This document shows, piece after piece, positions 9,496-19,368 of a stretch of DNA of 26,299 nt. Each line of letters starts with the position of its first letter. The first letter of the stretch is position 1. The stretch is from Rhizophagus sp. LPA8_4_AMF. Lineage: Eukaryota > Glomeromycota > Glomeromycetes > Glomerales > Glomeraceae. The position numbers and the translations under genes were made by a program. The stretch covers positions 1-26,299 of the forward strand of contig JADRCO010000800.1 of the NCBI GenBank assembly GCA_021464525.1, read 5' to 3'. Under the pieces are notes generated by a model. The model had not been told where the DNA came from and did no database searches. It worked only from the letters and a program-made list of their open reading frames with translations.

Positions 9496-10010
9496 GTGTT
9501 GTTTATGAATCAGTATTGATTACATACTTAATTTTGACTTAAAAAGAATGGATTATTACTTCACCGATAAAATACTCGTCGACACGCTAAATTTATTAAA
9601 ATATAATAAAGTCGGTTTAAAAAACAAATGGGCATAAATCTTAAAGGTACAAGGCACATAAAAGTTTACAGATTAATGAATGTTTGAAAGAGAGAGAAAT
9701 AAGATTCTAAAAGAAAGGTTATCTTTAAAGAAAGAGTTATTAGAATTAGGAGAAAGTTAATATAGTGATAATAATAACTTCTTATTTGTATACACTATAC
9801 ACTAAACAATTAAAACTTTATAATAAAGTTTTTGTGCAAAATACTTAATAAAAAAATATATTTGTAATTTTTTTTTTTTACTTTTTATTATTCATATGTA
9901 GACGATAATTTTTTTACTTAAGATGGGTGAAATAAATATAAGATTATATCACGTGATTTGTACAAAGTACGGAACTTAAGGTAAATATATTTTACTTGTG
10001 CACATTATAC
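9496..10010. other. AT-rich 3' flank of the membrane-protein gene
   Basis: It holds a micro-ORF of 26 codons (9680-9760) whose product, MFERERNKILKERLSLKKEL..., looks like a coiled-coil stub, and a TCACGTGA palindrome near 9950. No other gene was seen. Confidence 0.45.
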
Positions 10011-10135
10011 TATATAAGGGGAGTAACGTAAGGTGGATAAAGTTCATCTTACGTTCCGTGCCTTATATATGTGAGTAACATAGATTGAGTAATTTATGTG
10101 ATCTTACGTTACTCAATTAGCCAATCTACGTTACT
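10011..10135. repeat. Cluster of inverted TTACGTTAC-type repeats forming two hairpins
   Basis: The first hairpin, 10011-10069, is bounded by TATATAAGG/CCTTATATA. The second, 10074-10135, is bounded by AGTAACATAGATTG and CAATCTACGTTACT. Within them, variants of AGTAACGTAAG occur five times in alternating orientation (near 10022, 10049, 10074, 10103 and 10126). A further partner, GTACGGAACTTAAG near 9968, pairs with the arm at about 10048-10061. This arrangement resembles subterminal repeats of a DNA element. Confidence 0.7.
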
Positions 10136-10312
10136 TTCTACTCCCCCATTGCTCAGGATCCTACCGCGGCACATAATAAATTGGCTCAGCTCGTTCGAGC
10201 AGAGCTTCTGCATACACTTAACAAAAACAGGGTGTATATGGTGTATCCACGTGTACCCCAAAATCAAGTTAAAAAAATTTTTTTTTCGTCTATTATACTA
10301 TCAAAATGCTTA
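10121..10312 (+). other. Coding-like island, possible exon or gene relic
   Basis: The frame is open for 64 codons, starting directly after CAATTAG (a plausible splice acceptor) and ending at TGA 10313. The translation contains YSPIAQDPTAAHNKLAQLVR and RVYMVYPRVPQNQVKK, a balanced composition very unlike the flanks. DNA at 10130-10260 is distinctly richer in G/C. One minus-strand frame is also open over the same stretch, so strand is uncertain. No ATG fits the plus frame. I do not recognise a family. Confidence 0.3.
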
Positions 10313-10315
10313 TGA

Positions 10316-10795
10316 AACAATAAAAACGTGTTTACTCTCTAAAATTGCTATAATAAAACTTAGAAAAAAAACTTAAATTTCAATGTTTTATGAAGGAAAT
10401 ATAGGAATATTTCATATTTTAATCATCTTTAATATAGTATTTTAACGCTTTTTTATGTAACTTTTAACCTTATTTTATAATATTAATTTCATATAATTTT
10501 TTTATATTGTATTAGACGTTAATAATGTTAGAAATATGTATAATTGTACAACTTTATTCTTTAAACTATTTAAACAAAAACATTATCAACTAAATATAAA
10601 CTACTGGTCTCCATTTTTTATATTCTGTTTAATTAACTCAGCTAAAGCATGTTTCTTTTTAATTATTCTCTTTTTTAAGTGGTGGTATGGTTTTTTTGCC
10701 TTGAGTTAATCTTTTACTTGCCATGATTATTACTCTTTCTTCTTTGTATAGACGTTATTTGCACTTTCATTTGTTTATTATTTCTAACTCTCCAA
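10316..10795. other. AT-rich intergenic DNA, nothing recognised
   Basis: No coding pattern or structured repeat was seen. Confidence 0.5.
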
Positions 10796-10799
10796 TTCT

Positions 10800-11764
10800 T
10801 TTAAATAGAGAATTTAAGAATATTCCAATTTATAACATTAAAAGTGTATAGGATTTTTAAAAAGTAAAATGTCAGAATTTTTATGTATGGCGATAAAAAA
10901 TTAATTTGGTTCATCATTTCCTATTTCATAAAAAACGTGATACACAATAACGAAGGTCATTTGATCTTTATTGCATCATTTTTTTACTTTTCAACCTATT
11001 TCCGTACTTTAGTAAACAACTTATTTGTATTACATTTACAATGAAGTGCGAAAATTGTATCTAAATATAACTAATTTTTTTTCTGATTTTTTTTTTTGGA
11101 TTTTACCTTTGTGCATTATTTTGACGATCATACAGTATTATTGTCATTTCAACAAATTAGATTTTACAAATTGCAAATGAATTCAAAGTTTAAAATGAAC
11201 GTGAAATACAAATTACGAAAAATAATTCGCTTGTACAATACTTATGAATTTTAAATTATTATTTTATTAATTGTATTAGTATATTTATAATAATATTAAA
11301 TTTCAAATGTAAATAAATTCGGTGATTCTAAAACTAGCCGTTCGTAATTCATAACATCACAATTAAACATAATTTTTTATTTCAAAAAGACGACGACAAA
11401 ACAGTTATTAAATGACTCAACTCAATTTTAATAAGGCGTCAATTATACATTGGTTTATTATTTGAAAGAAAAAAATAAAAAAGGTACGAAGAATCAAGAC
11501 ATTTTTAATTCACGTATAAGAAAAAATAATAAAATAAACAACCGAATTTATTAAAAAATATATATCACATTGTAAATCTGTAACATAAAATAAAGAAAAA
11601 TACACTATTTGACTAATTAATGAATAAAAAAAAATTTAAATATAAATACACGATTTAATGAAATAGTATAAAATTCTTAAGCCAACTAAATAATACTAAA
11701 TCATAATAAAGTAATTCAAATATACTGCACGAAAATGATCCATTGGCGTTGGCGTTTACAAACT
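10800..11764. repeat. 3' flank of precursor copy 1, diverged copy of the array unit
   Basis: Blocks align with the 3' flanks of the other copies: 10800-11000 with about 15045-15350 and 20100-20400, and 11290-11600 with 16225-16700, 21250-21720 and 23690-23990. The common motifs include AATATTCCAAT-TATAACATTAA and CCATCATTTCCTAT or close variants. It lacks the roughly 360-bp insert carried by copies 2 and 3. No gene is present. Confidence 0.65.
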
Positions 11765-11837
11765 TTGTTTAACATGTTGGAGCGAAGACAAAAACCACCA
11801 TAGATGTCATAATAATAGTGATATCCGTATGGGCAAC
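11765..11837 (-). pseudogene. Out-of-frame remnant of the cysteine domain of precursor copy 1
   Basis: Just after the stop of copy 1, another minus frame still reads CPYGYHY-Y-YDIYGG, matching the start of the cysteine domain in copies 2 and 3. The second and third Cys codons are now Tyr and Phe, and the segment encoding CCPNNTICSSSSNTC is largely deleted. This shows directly that copy 1 descends from a gene with the cysteine domain. Confidence 0.8.
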
Positions 11838-12176
11838 TTAAAAGGCTGTCAATTTACCAATTGGTCCGTCTTTTTTCCAACTAGAAGCTGGCGCACTGTC
11901 TCTTTTTTTATTATTTTTGATTGGTGATGCTTTGCTAAATTTACCATCTCTTTTTTGATTCTTTTTGGTTGGGAATAATTCGATAAATTCACTATCTCTT
12001 TTTTGATTCTTTTTGGTTGGTAATAGTTCGATAAATTCACTATCTCTTTTTTGATTGTTTTTGGCTGGTGATGCTTTCATAAATTTACCATCTCTTCTTT
12101 GGTTAGTTGGCGTAGCTACAACGAATGTACTGAAAGCTACGATTGCAAGAGCAAGTAATAAGGTAAAGAATTTCAT
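11838..12176 (-). CDS. Secreted Kex2-type repeat-peptide precursor, array copy 1 (112 aa)
   Basis: The signal peptide is MKFFTLLLALAIVAFSTFVV followed by AT (cleavage near residues 21-22). The rest is four imperfect 16-residue repeats that each begin with a dibasic pair and Asp: RRDGKFMKASPAKNNQ, KRDSEFIELLPTKKNQ, KRDSEFIELFPTKKNQ and KRDGKFSKASPIKNNK. A final KRDSAPASSW and a short tail follow. Kex2-like cleavage after RR28, KR44, KR60, KR76 and KR92 would release 14-residue peptides of two types, DGKF... and DSEF.... The protein has no cysteines; an indel placed the ancestral cysteine domain out of frame. A signal peptide plus imperfect hydrophilic repeats recalls mycorrhizal effectors such as SP7 and the fungal Kex2-processed repeat proteins, by analogy only. 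The start is the only ATG before the signal peptide and matches copies 2 and 3. Confidence 0.82.
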   Translation of the reverse strand: MKFFTLLLALAIVAFSTFVVATPTNQRRDGKFMKASPAKNNQKRDSEFIELLPTKKNQKRDSEFIELFPTKKNQKRDGKFSKASPIKNNKKRDSAPASSWKKDGPIGKLTAF

Positions 12177-12259
12177 GATGATTTTGGAATTGTCTGTAGA
12201 TTAAAAGTTGATTTCTTTGAATTATCGTGGAATGATGTGGAGTTGGGATTTAGCACCTG

Positions 12260-12267
12260 TATTTATA
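12260..12267 (-). promoter_or_regulatory. TATA box of precursor copy 1
   Basis: TATAAATA on the minus strand, about 84 bp upstream of the ATG, sits in a block that all four copies share. The block reads, on the plus strand, GGGATTTAGCACCTG then TATTTATA then ATGAATGAACTGAATG. Confidence 0.7.
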
Positions 12268-14063
12268 ATGAATGAACTGAATGAGCTAGGCGAAGTTTTG
12301 TATTCAAAATATTATACAAAAAATTACATACTAAGAATCTTTCAAAAAGAAGGTTATACACAAACTCAAATTATTGTACTTATTGAGGGGCTTTTCAGTT
12401 TGTTGTTGATATTTGTAGTCTGATGACGGAGTTACGGGTTACGGAGTTAAATATTAAGCAAATAAATAATCAGGGATTAACGCCAAAACTTTTTGCGTTT
12501 GCGATCCATAAATCCGCTTCGCTATGCAATGTTACAATGCATTAAAATGAACGCGTGTAACTCGGGTAAAAAAAAAATTTTAATTCAACCTTACAAGGAA
12601 ATGACCCAGCATCTGTTCGCAACTGCTTGCAACCCAACTTTTTCAAGATATTTAGATATTTTATAATTGTGAATCTCAATTTTTTTTTTTAATTCTTTTG
12701 TGAGTAATTTTACTATACTCGATTTCATATTGCGAATATATAAAAAAAACTCGTCTTATTCACTTAATACTTCCTTTTGTGAACAATTAATTAATATAAT
12801 TTATAAAATATTTTTTTACATTTTTTACGTTGAAGAAACAAAATGCGATATTTTTGAATAATTAAAATTAAATAAAGAAAGTACCGATTTTATTTGACGA
12901 TATTCATAGAAATGATTTGCAAAAAATTTTTAAAGTTATCTGTTATTATTGTTATCTGCGGTTGCCTCCAAAAAATTACATGATTTACGCTGTTAATAAT
13001 TTTAATTGGATGAAATCTGTTACTATTGTTGAGGAAGCCGGATTGACGGTGGCTAATTGCATAGGTTCTGGTGAGTAAAGTGACTTTAAGCATTTAAAAC
13101 CAAGTGAATTTCAATATGTATCATTAAAATTATGTAGCTATCATAATATTTTAAATTATGAATTTTAATTTTATAAAGATTTTATGACTTTTAAATTGTT
13201 AGAGAACGTATAACAAATAAGTTTTCGACAGTTGTTTAAAATATATTTTTTCCTTTTAGGAAATTTTACAATGAATAATTTTCCATAGAAAGATCAGTTT
13301 GTTATCAAGTATAGGGATTTTTATTTGTGTTGGCGTTAAAATTATTTAGTTTTAACCTTATTCATTTATTTGTTTATGGGGTAAGTCCTTAGGTAGTATT
13401 TCTGTAGTCATAATGCGTAGCACATATTTTGTAGTGAATTAATAATAATTCTATATTAGGCAATTAGGCTTTATCGGTAGATACAATTTTGGTCGATTAT
13501 TCAAAAATTCACTAAGTGACACAATTTCGGTAAAAACAATAATTTATAATTTACTATTCCGCTTTTCCCAAATTGTATAATCCGTAAATATTTTTTAAGT
13601 TAGTGATTCGAAATCTTTATGTAAATTTAGTATGTAAAAAATTTTTTTTAAAAAAAAAAAGAATAATCCTCTGTGCATTTATTTGAATCATTATTTTATT
13701 TCATTGTACTCTGAATTTGCTTAGTTATGACGAATGCGGCCTAGATGACTTTGTAACTTGGCTAAATTTTATCGTTCAAAAAATTTCATTTAGTTCTTAA
13801 AATTTCGAAAAATGTCATAATTTTATACATATTAGTTATTTTTCTAAACGAAATGAATGTTATTTCAAGTTTAGTCAACGGATAAGTTACCGTTGAATAA
13901 GAAAGGAACTTCATCATTTGTAAACGGGTTGGATTATAAACACTCTTATATAATGTCACGTGACAACACACAATTAAGCGAAACTTATGTTACATAAAAA
14001 TAAATGTTTCATTATCACCAAACGAAGAATATTATTCAAAAAGAAGACAAATATTAATTTTAA

Positions 14064-14340
14064 TAGATCCGAACCCAGATAACGGAAGATTTTCTGGATG
14101 ACATCATCTGCCACGGATAAATCTAAATTAATCCGTCGGATAATCCGTTATCCGCTATACATTGTTATATAGCAAGAAACAATACTCATATTTAAAGTTT
14201 AAAAGAGGAGTCACATTAGACAACACTTTGATTAACTTCGGATATACGAATATCCTTAATAGGATATACGGGTAGTATAATTTAATCTAATACGGATGAC
14301 GGATGACGGATATCTAACGGCTATCCGGATCGCATCTCTA
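14064..14340. mobile_element. Non-autonomous hAT-type MITE in unit A, 277 bp
   Basis: The left end is TAGATCCGAACCC. The right end on the complementary strand is TAGAGATGCGATCC, a degenerate terminal inverted repeat. The flanking 8-bp duplication AATTTTAA (14056-14063 and 14341-14348) is perfect. The interior is rich in ATCCG/CGGAT motifs, including two adjacent CGGATGA units, and has no transposase. Confidence 0.8.
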
Positions 14341-15799
14341 AATTTTAAATTTTAACAATTTTAAAAAAATTTTAATCATTTATTCTCTTTGGAATAATAC
14401 ACACAAATAAATAAATAATTTTACTTCTAACCTTAAAAAATATTATTGTCATGAATTTCTATAGTTTTGCTTGCCGAGATTACGTACTTGTTTTATTATA
14501 AGATCATTAATTTGCATAATATTTGATATTTTGTATCTGAATATTAAAATGAAAATTGAAAAAATATGAACATTAATAAATGTTGAAAGAGAAGAAAGAG
14601 TTTAATTTTAATTGTTTTTAGAATAAAGAATATTTAAAGGATGTGCAACTTAAGGGATTGCCAAAATCGGTTTGCTGTAATTTTTATTCGGTCCTATGTA
14701 ACGATTACTCACAACAGTTATTAACGAACATTCGTTTTATGCAATTAGGCCGTTGTGGACTCTATATTTATTTTTAGAATTCTTTTTTTCTAATTTAAGA
14801 TTTTGCTATTAAAAATATTCTATAAATAATCATGTTACGTATCTAAAAGAAAAGAAAAGAAAAATTATTCATGATACAATAATTTATATCTCAGGTTGAA
14901 GCAACAAGTGCAATGACATCACTTTTGGGTTTACTTTTAAATAGGGTTTAAACTAGATGTTTTTTATTAATAATAATTTTGAGCGCTTAATATATCCATC
15001 CTATAAGGAAAATTAAAAGTAATTTTTTTATATGTATATAATTGTCATTAAAAATAGGGAATATTCCAATGTATAACATTAAAATATAAATGTATAGAAT
15101 CCTCATAAAAAATTTTATCCGTAATTTCTATAAAAACACCGTCATTTACGGGAAAATAACTAAAAATCTAAGTAGCTTGGGTAATTTCCTTGTTTTGAGA
15201 CTATAAATTCCGTGAATATAACATTTACGGAAATAACTTGGAATAAAAGACGGAATAAATTTTTTATAGGAAAAAGTAAATGGCATGGCGTGCACGGAGG
15301 ATGTTAAATTGGTTAAATTAGTCCATCATTTCCTATTTCGTAAAAAAAGGTGATACAAGGAGTTTTAAACTTTATGAGATCATTATTGCATGTATTACTG
15401 TACCTCATTATTTTTTTACTAGATTAATACAATTGTTTAATCTTTTTTTTCGTACTATGGTAATACTTATTATTTTTTTTACTAGATTTAAAACAATTGT
15501 TTATTAATCTTTTTTTTCGTATTATGAAATACTTTACAATTTTAATTAAATAGTTAACAATTTACTTGCATTATATTCACGATTAGTTGCGATAATTGTA
15601 TCTAAATATAAACTAACTATTGTTTTTTTCTAATTTTTTTGGAAGATTTTTTAGTACGGTCATATTATTGTACATTTTAACAAATTAGTTGTAATAATTA
15701 TATTATTGGGATATTACAAATTACAAAATTAATTAATATAATGAATTTAAAAATTAAAATATGAAATAAAATTCGACAAATAAAGTTCGATTGTATTTA

Positions 15800-16163
15800 A
15801 TTTAGGGATGTTAATTTGCTAAAGCAGTTCAGTTTAAGTTCAGCTTAATACAGCTTTAAGCTTAAAGCATGCTAAAAGCAAGCTAATCAATTTTAAAAAA
15901 CAAGCTGAGCAATCGAGCTTGTCATATATTTTAAATTATACATCATTCGTTACTTTAAATGCTCAAACGTGCCTAAATAAACGTGTTTAAATTAAACTTC
16001 ACATACTTATTAAAGCATAATTTAAGCTCGCTCGTACTAAAAAAAAAAAAATGCTAAACACGTTTGAAGCGCGTTTTGGAGCACATATTAAAATGTTAGA
16101 AAAGGTTTATGCTCAAGCTCAGTTTAATATGCTTTATTGAAGTAATTACTTTAACAATCTAGT
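15800..16163. repeat. AAGCTTAA-rich insertion, about 360 bp, in unit A
   Basis: The sequence from about TTTAGGGATGTTAATTTGC to TTTAACAATCTAG is absent from the matching 3' flank of copy 1 (near 11240). It is present in the flanks of copies 2 and 3. It is full of AAGCTTA/TAAGCT/GAGCTTG words. It is probably a dispersed element inserted after copy 1 split off. No clear inverted ends or target duplication were found. Confidence 0.55.
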
Positions 16164-16893
16164 ACTAATGAATTTTTTTTTTTTTTGAGCTATTTTATCA
16201 AATGTATTATTATTAAATTGTATTGTAATATTAAATTTCAAATGAAATAAATTCGAAATTCTATAACTACAGTAAGACGTTCATACTGTTTATGCTTCAT
16301 AAAGAAGCAATTTATGAAATTAAACTTCAGTAAATTTCTTATTTCAAAACCGATAAAAATTAGTTACAGTACAACCATTAAATAACTAAATTAGTTTTTA
16401 ATAAACTTGTATGTTCGTTTCCTTTGGCATAATAATGCTTTCCATAGTGTACTAAGAATTCGTTTTTCGACGCGTCTGGCTACTCCTCTCAAATTTTTGA
16501 TCTCAAAGAGGAAGTATACATACTCACCCCAAAGATTACTGGACCATTAGCTCTAATCTCTCTGTCGTAAATGAGAGCATGGGGTGCGTCAATTATATAT
16601 CGGTTTATTTTATTAAAAAAATTAAAAAAATTAAAAGTCAGGCCATTTTTAATTCGTCGTATAAGAAAAATAATAAAATAAACGAATATATTTATTTAAG
16701 TGATACATATCATGACATTGTGATACACGATTTGACTAATTACATGAAAAAGCAAAAATTCTTAATACTAAAAACAATAATAAGAATAATTCAATAAAAA
16801 TCAAACATTATTCTACTAAATATAGTGAACATTCCTACGCAAAAATAGACCGTCGGTGTTTACGTTAACTAGAGGTGATGCACAAAACTTTGT

Positions 16894-17235
16894 TTAACAT
16901 TTTGAAGTGCATGTATTACTAGAAGATGAGCAAATTGTATTATTCGGGCAACAACCGCCGTAGATGTCATAACAATAATGATATCCGTATGGGCATTTAG
17001 ACGACTGTCTTTCCACCAAAGATCTTTTATTCTTATTATCTTTGGTTGCTCCCACTCTACTAATTTCGTCGCCTCTTTTCCAATTAGAAGTTGATGCACC
17101 GTCTCTTTTTTGATTATCTTTGGATGGTGGTATTCTACCCATGCTACTGCCACTTTCCTGATTAGCTGGTATAGCAGCAACGAATGTACTGAAAGCTACG
17201 ATTGCAAGAGCAAGTAATAAGGTAAAGAATTTCAT
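16894..17235 (-). CDS. Secreted cysteine-rich peptide precursor, array copy 2 (113 aa)
   Basis: The signal peptide covers residues 1 to about 21 (MKFFTLLLALAIVAFSTFVA, then A). The propeptide (22-80) has dibasic Kex2-type sites KR43-44, KR53-54 and KR70-71. The C-terminal domain (81-113) has seven Cys with spacing C-x6-C-x6-CC-x5-C-x6-C-x3-C, at residues 81, 88, 95, 96, 102, 109 and 113. It begins CPYGYHYCYDIYGGCCPNNT. This is a small disulfide-rich fold; the GCCP...C motif recurs in fungal secreted proteins, but I recognise no named family. The odd Cys number could allow dimerisation. The likely product is one mature cysteine peptide plus short linear peptides. Its 5' flank and TATA box match copy 1. 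A secreted signalling or effector role is inferred. Confidence 0.85.
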   Translation of the reverse strand: MKFFTLLLALAIVAFSTFVAAIPANQESGSSMGRIPPSKDNQKRDGASTSNWKRGDEISRVGATKDNKNKRSLVERQSSKCPYGYHYCYDIYGGCCPNNTICSSSSNTCTSKC

Positions 17236-17318
17236 GATGATTTTGGAATTGTCTGTAGATTAAAAGTTGATTTCTTTGAATTATCGTGGAATGATGTGGA
17301 GTTGGGATTTAGCACCTG

Positions 17319-17326
17319 TATTTATA
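17319..17326 (-). promoter_or_regulatory. TATA box of precursor copy 2
   Basis: TATAAATA on the minus strand, 84 bp upstream of the ATG, at the same distance and in the same sequence context as copy 1. Confidence 0.7.
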
Positions 17327-19092
17327 ATGAATGAACTGAATGAGCTAGACGAAGTTTTGTATACAAAATATTATACAAAAAAAATACATACTAAGAATCT
17401 TTCAAAAAGAAGGTTATACAACAAACTCAAATTAGTGTACTTATTGAGGGGCTTTCAGTTTGTTGTTGATATTTGTAATCTGATCACGGAGTTAAGTGTT
17501 AAGCAAATAAATAATCAAGGATTAACGCCAAAACTTTTTGCTTTTGCGATCCATAAATCCGCTTCGATATGCAATAGTACAATGCATTAAAATGAACGTG
17601 TGTAACTCGGGTAAAAAAAAAATTTATTCAACCTTACAAGGAAATGACCCAGCATCTGTTCGCAACTGCTTGCAACCCAACTTTTTCAAGATATTTAGAT
17701 ATTTTATAATTGCGAATCTCATTTTTTTTAATTCTTTTGTGAATAATTTTGGTATACTCGATTTCATATTGCGAATATATAAAAAAATCTTGTCTTTATC
17801 ACTTAATTCTTTTTTTTGTGAACAATTAATTAATACAACTGAATTTATAGAATATTTTTTTACATTTTTTACGTTGAAGAAACTAAATGCGATATTTTTT
17901 GAATAATTTAAATTAAATAAAGAAAGTACCGATTTTTATTTGGGTTTACTACTAACGATATTCATAGAAACGATTTGCAAAAATTTTTAAAGTTATCTGT
18001 TATTATTGTTATCTGCGGTTGTCTCCAAAAAATTACATGATTTACGCTGTTAATTTTGATTGGATGAAATCTGTTACTATTGTGAGGGAGCCAGATTGAT
18101 GGTGGCTGACTGTATAGGATCTGGTAAATAAAGTGACTTTAAGCGTTTAAATCAAGAGAATTTCAATATGTATCATTAAGATTATGTAGCTATCATAATA
18201 TTTTAAATTATGAATTTTAATTATCATTAAGATTTATGATCTTTAAATTGTTAGAGAACGTATAACAAATAAGTTTTCGACAGTTGTTTAAAATATATTA
18301 GGAAATTTTACAATGAATAATTTTCCATAGAAAGATTAGTTTGTTATCAAGTATAGGGATTTTTATTTATGTTGGCGTTAAAATTATTTTTTTTTAACCT
18401 TATTCATTTACTTGTTTATGGGGTAAGTCCTTAGGTAGTTGTGGTGTACATAATGCGTAGCACATATTTTGTAGTGAATTAACAATAATTCTATATTAGG
18501 CAATTCGGCTTTATCGGTAGACACAATTTTGGTCGATTATTCAAAAATTCACTGTGACACAATATCGGTAAAAGCAATAATTTATAATTTATCATTCCGC
18601 TTTTCCCAAATTGTATAATCCGTAAAAATTTTTTAAGTTAGTGATTCGAAATCTTTATGTAAATTTATGCAAAATTTTTTTTTTTAAAAAAAAAAAATTA
18701 ATCCTCTGTGCTTTTATTTGAATCATTATTTTATTTCATTGTACTCTGAATTTGCTTATAACGAATACGGCCTAGGATGATTTTGTACTTGGCTAAATTT
18801 TATGTTCAAAAAATTTCATTAAATTTTTAAAATTTCGAAAAATGCCATAATTTTATACATATTAGTTATGTTCTAAACGAAATGAATGATGTTTCAAATT
18901 TAGTCAATGAATAGGTTACCGTTGAATAAGAAAGGAACTTTATCATTTGTAAACGGGATGGATTATAAACACTCTTATATAATATATCACGTAACCACGC
19001 ACAATTAAGCGAAACTTAAGTTACAAAAAAATTAATGTTTCATTATCACCAAACGAAGAATATTATTCAAAAAGAAGAAATATTAATTTTAA

Positions 19093-19368
19093 TAGATCCG
19101 AACCAGATAACGGAAGATTTTCTGGATGACATCATCTGTCACGGATAAATCTGAATTAATCCGTCGGATAATCCGTTATCCGCTATACATTGTTATATAG
19201 CAAGAAACAATACTCATATTTAAAGTTTAAAAGAGGAGTCACATTAGACAACACTTTGATTAACTTCGGATATACGAATATCCTTAATAGGATATACGGG
19301 TAGTATAATTTAATCTAATACGGATGACGGATGACGGATATCTAACGGCTATCCGGATCGCATCTCTA
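19093..19368. mobile_element. Non-autonomous hAT-type MITE in unit B, 276 bp
   Basis: The same element as in unit A, with the target duplication AATTTTAA at 19085-19092 and 19369-19376. It differs near the left end (one base shorter in GAACC(C)AGAT) but is identical from the middle onward. Confidence 0.8.

Larger units (their letters stand above)
12177..17235. repeat. Tandem duplication unit A, 5059 bp
   Basis: It runs from the 5' flank of precursor copy 1 to the ATG of copy 2, and aligns almost end to end with unit B (17236-22261). Anchor pairs are 12208/17267, 14171/19199, 16441/21463 and 16894/21920. Small indels change the offset from 5059 to about 5022. Sequence identity is patchy (see findings). 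Apart from the precursor gene and one MITE, no gene is seen. The region 12270-14055 and the region 14350-15790 are AT-rich and non-coding. Confidence 0.93.

Noticed and set aside
10130..10260. tRNA- or SINE-like gene suggested by the G/C-rich stretch with GGCTCAGCTCGTTCGAGC
   Set aside because: No cloverleaf with proper acceptor, anticodon and T arms could be drawn, and no B-box was found.
12208..12423. Open frame beginning MISLNYRGMMWSWDLAP, also found at 17267-17590
   Set aside because: It is conserved only because it overlaps the duplicated promoter of the precursor genes on the other strand. The two frames diverge through indels after about 40 residues and contain the TATA block.
16869..17180. 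103-codon minus-strand frame overlapping precursor copy 2, with a counterpart at 21895-22215
   Set aside because: A shadow frame of the precursor gene. It lacks a signal peptide, and its conservation follows from the real gene.
17538..17906. 122-codon open frame
   Set aside because: The matching region of unit A (about 12500-12860) has frame-breaking indels, so the protein is not conserved. Its composition is typical of AT-rich non-coding DNA.
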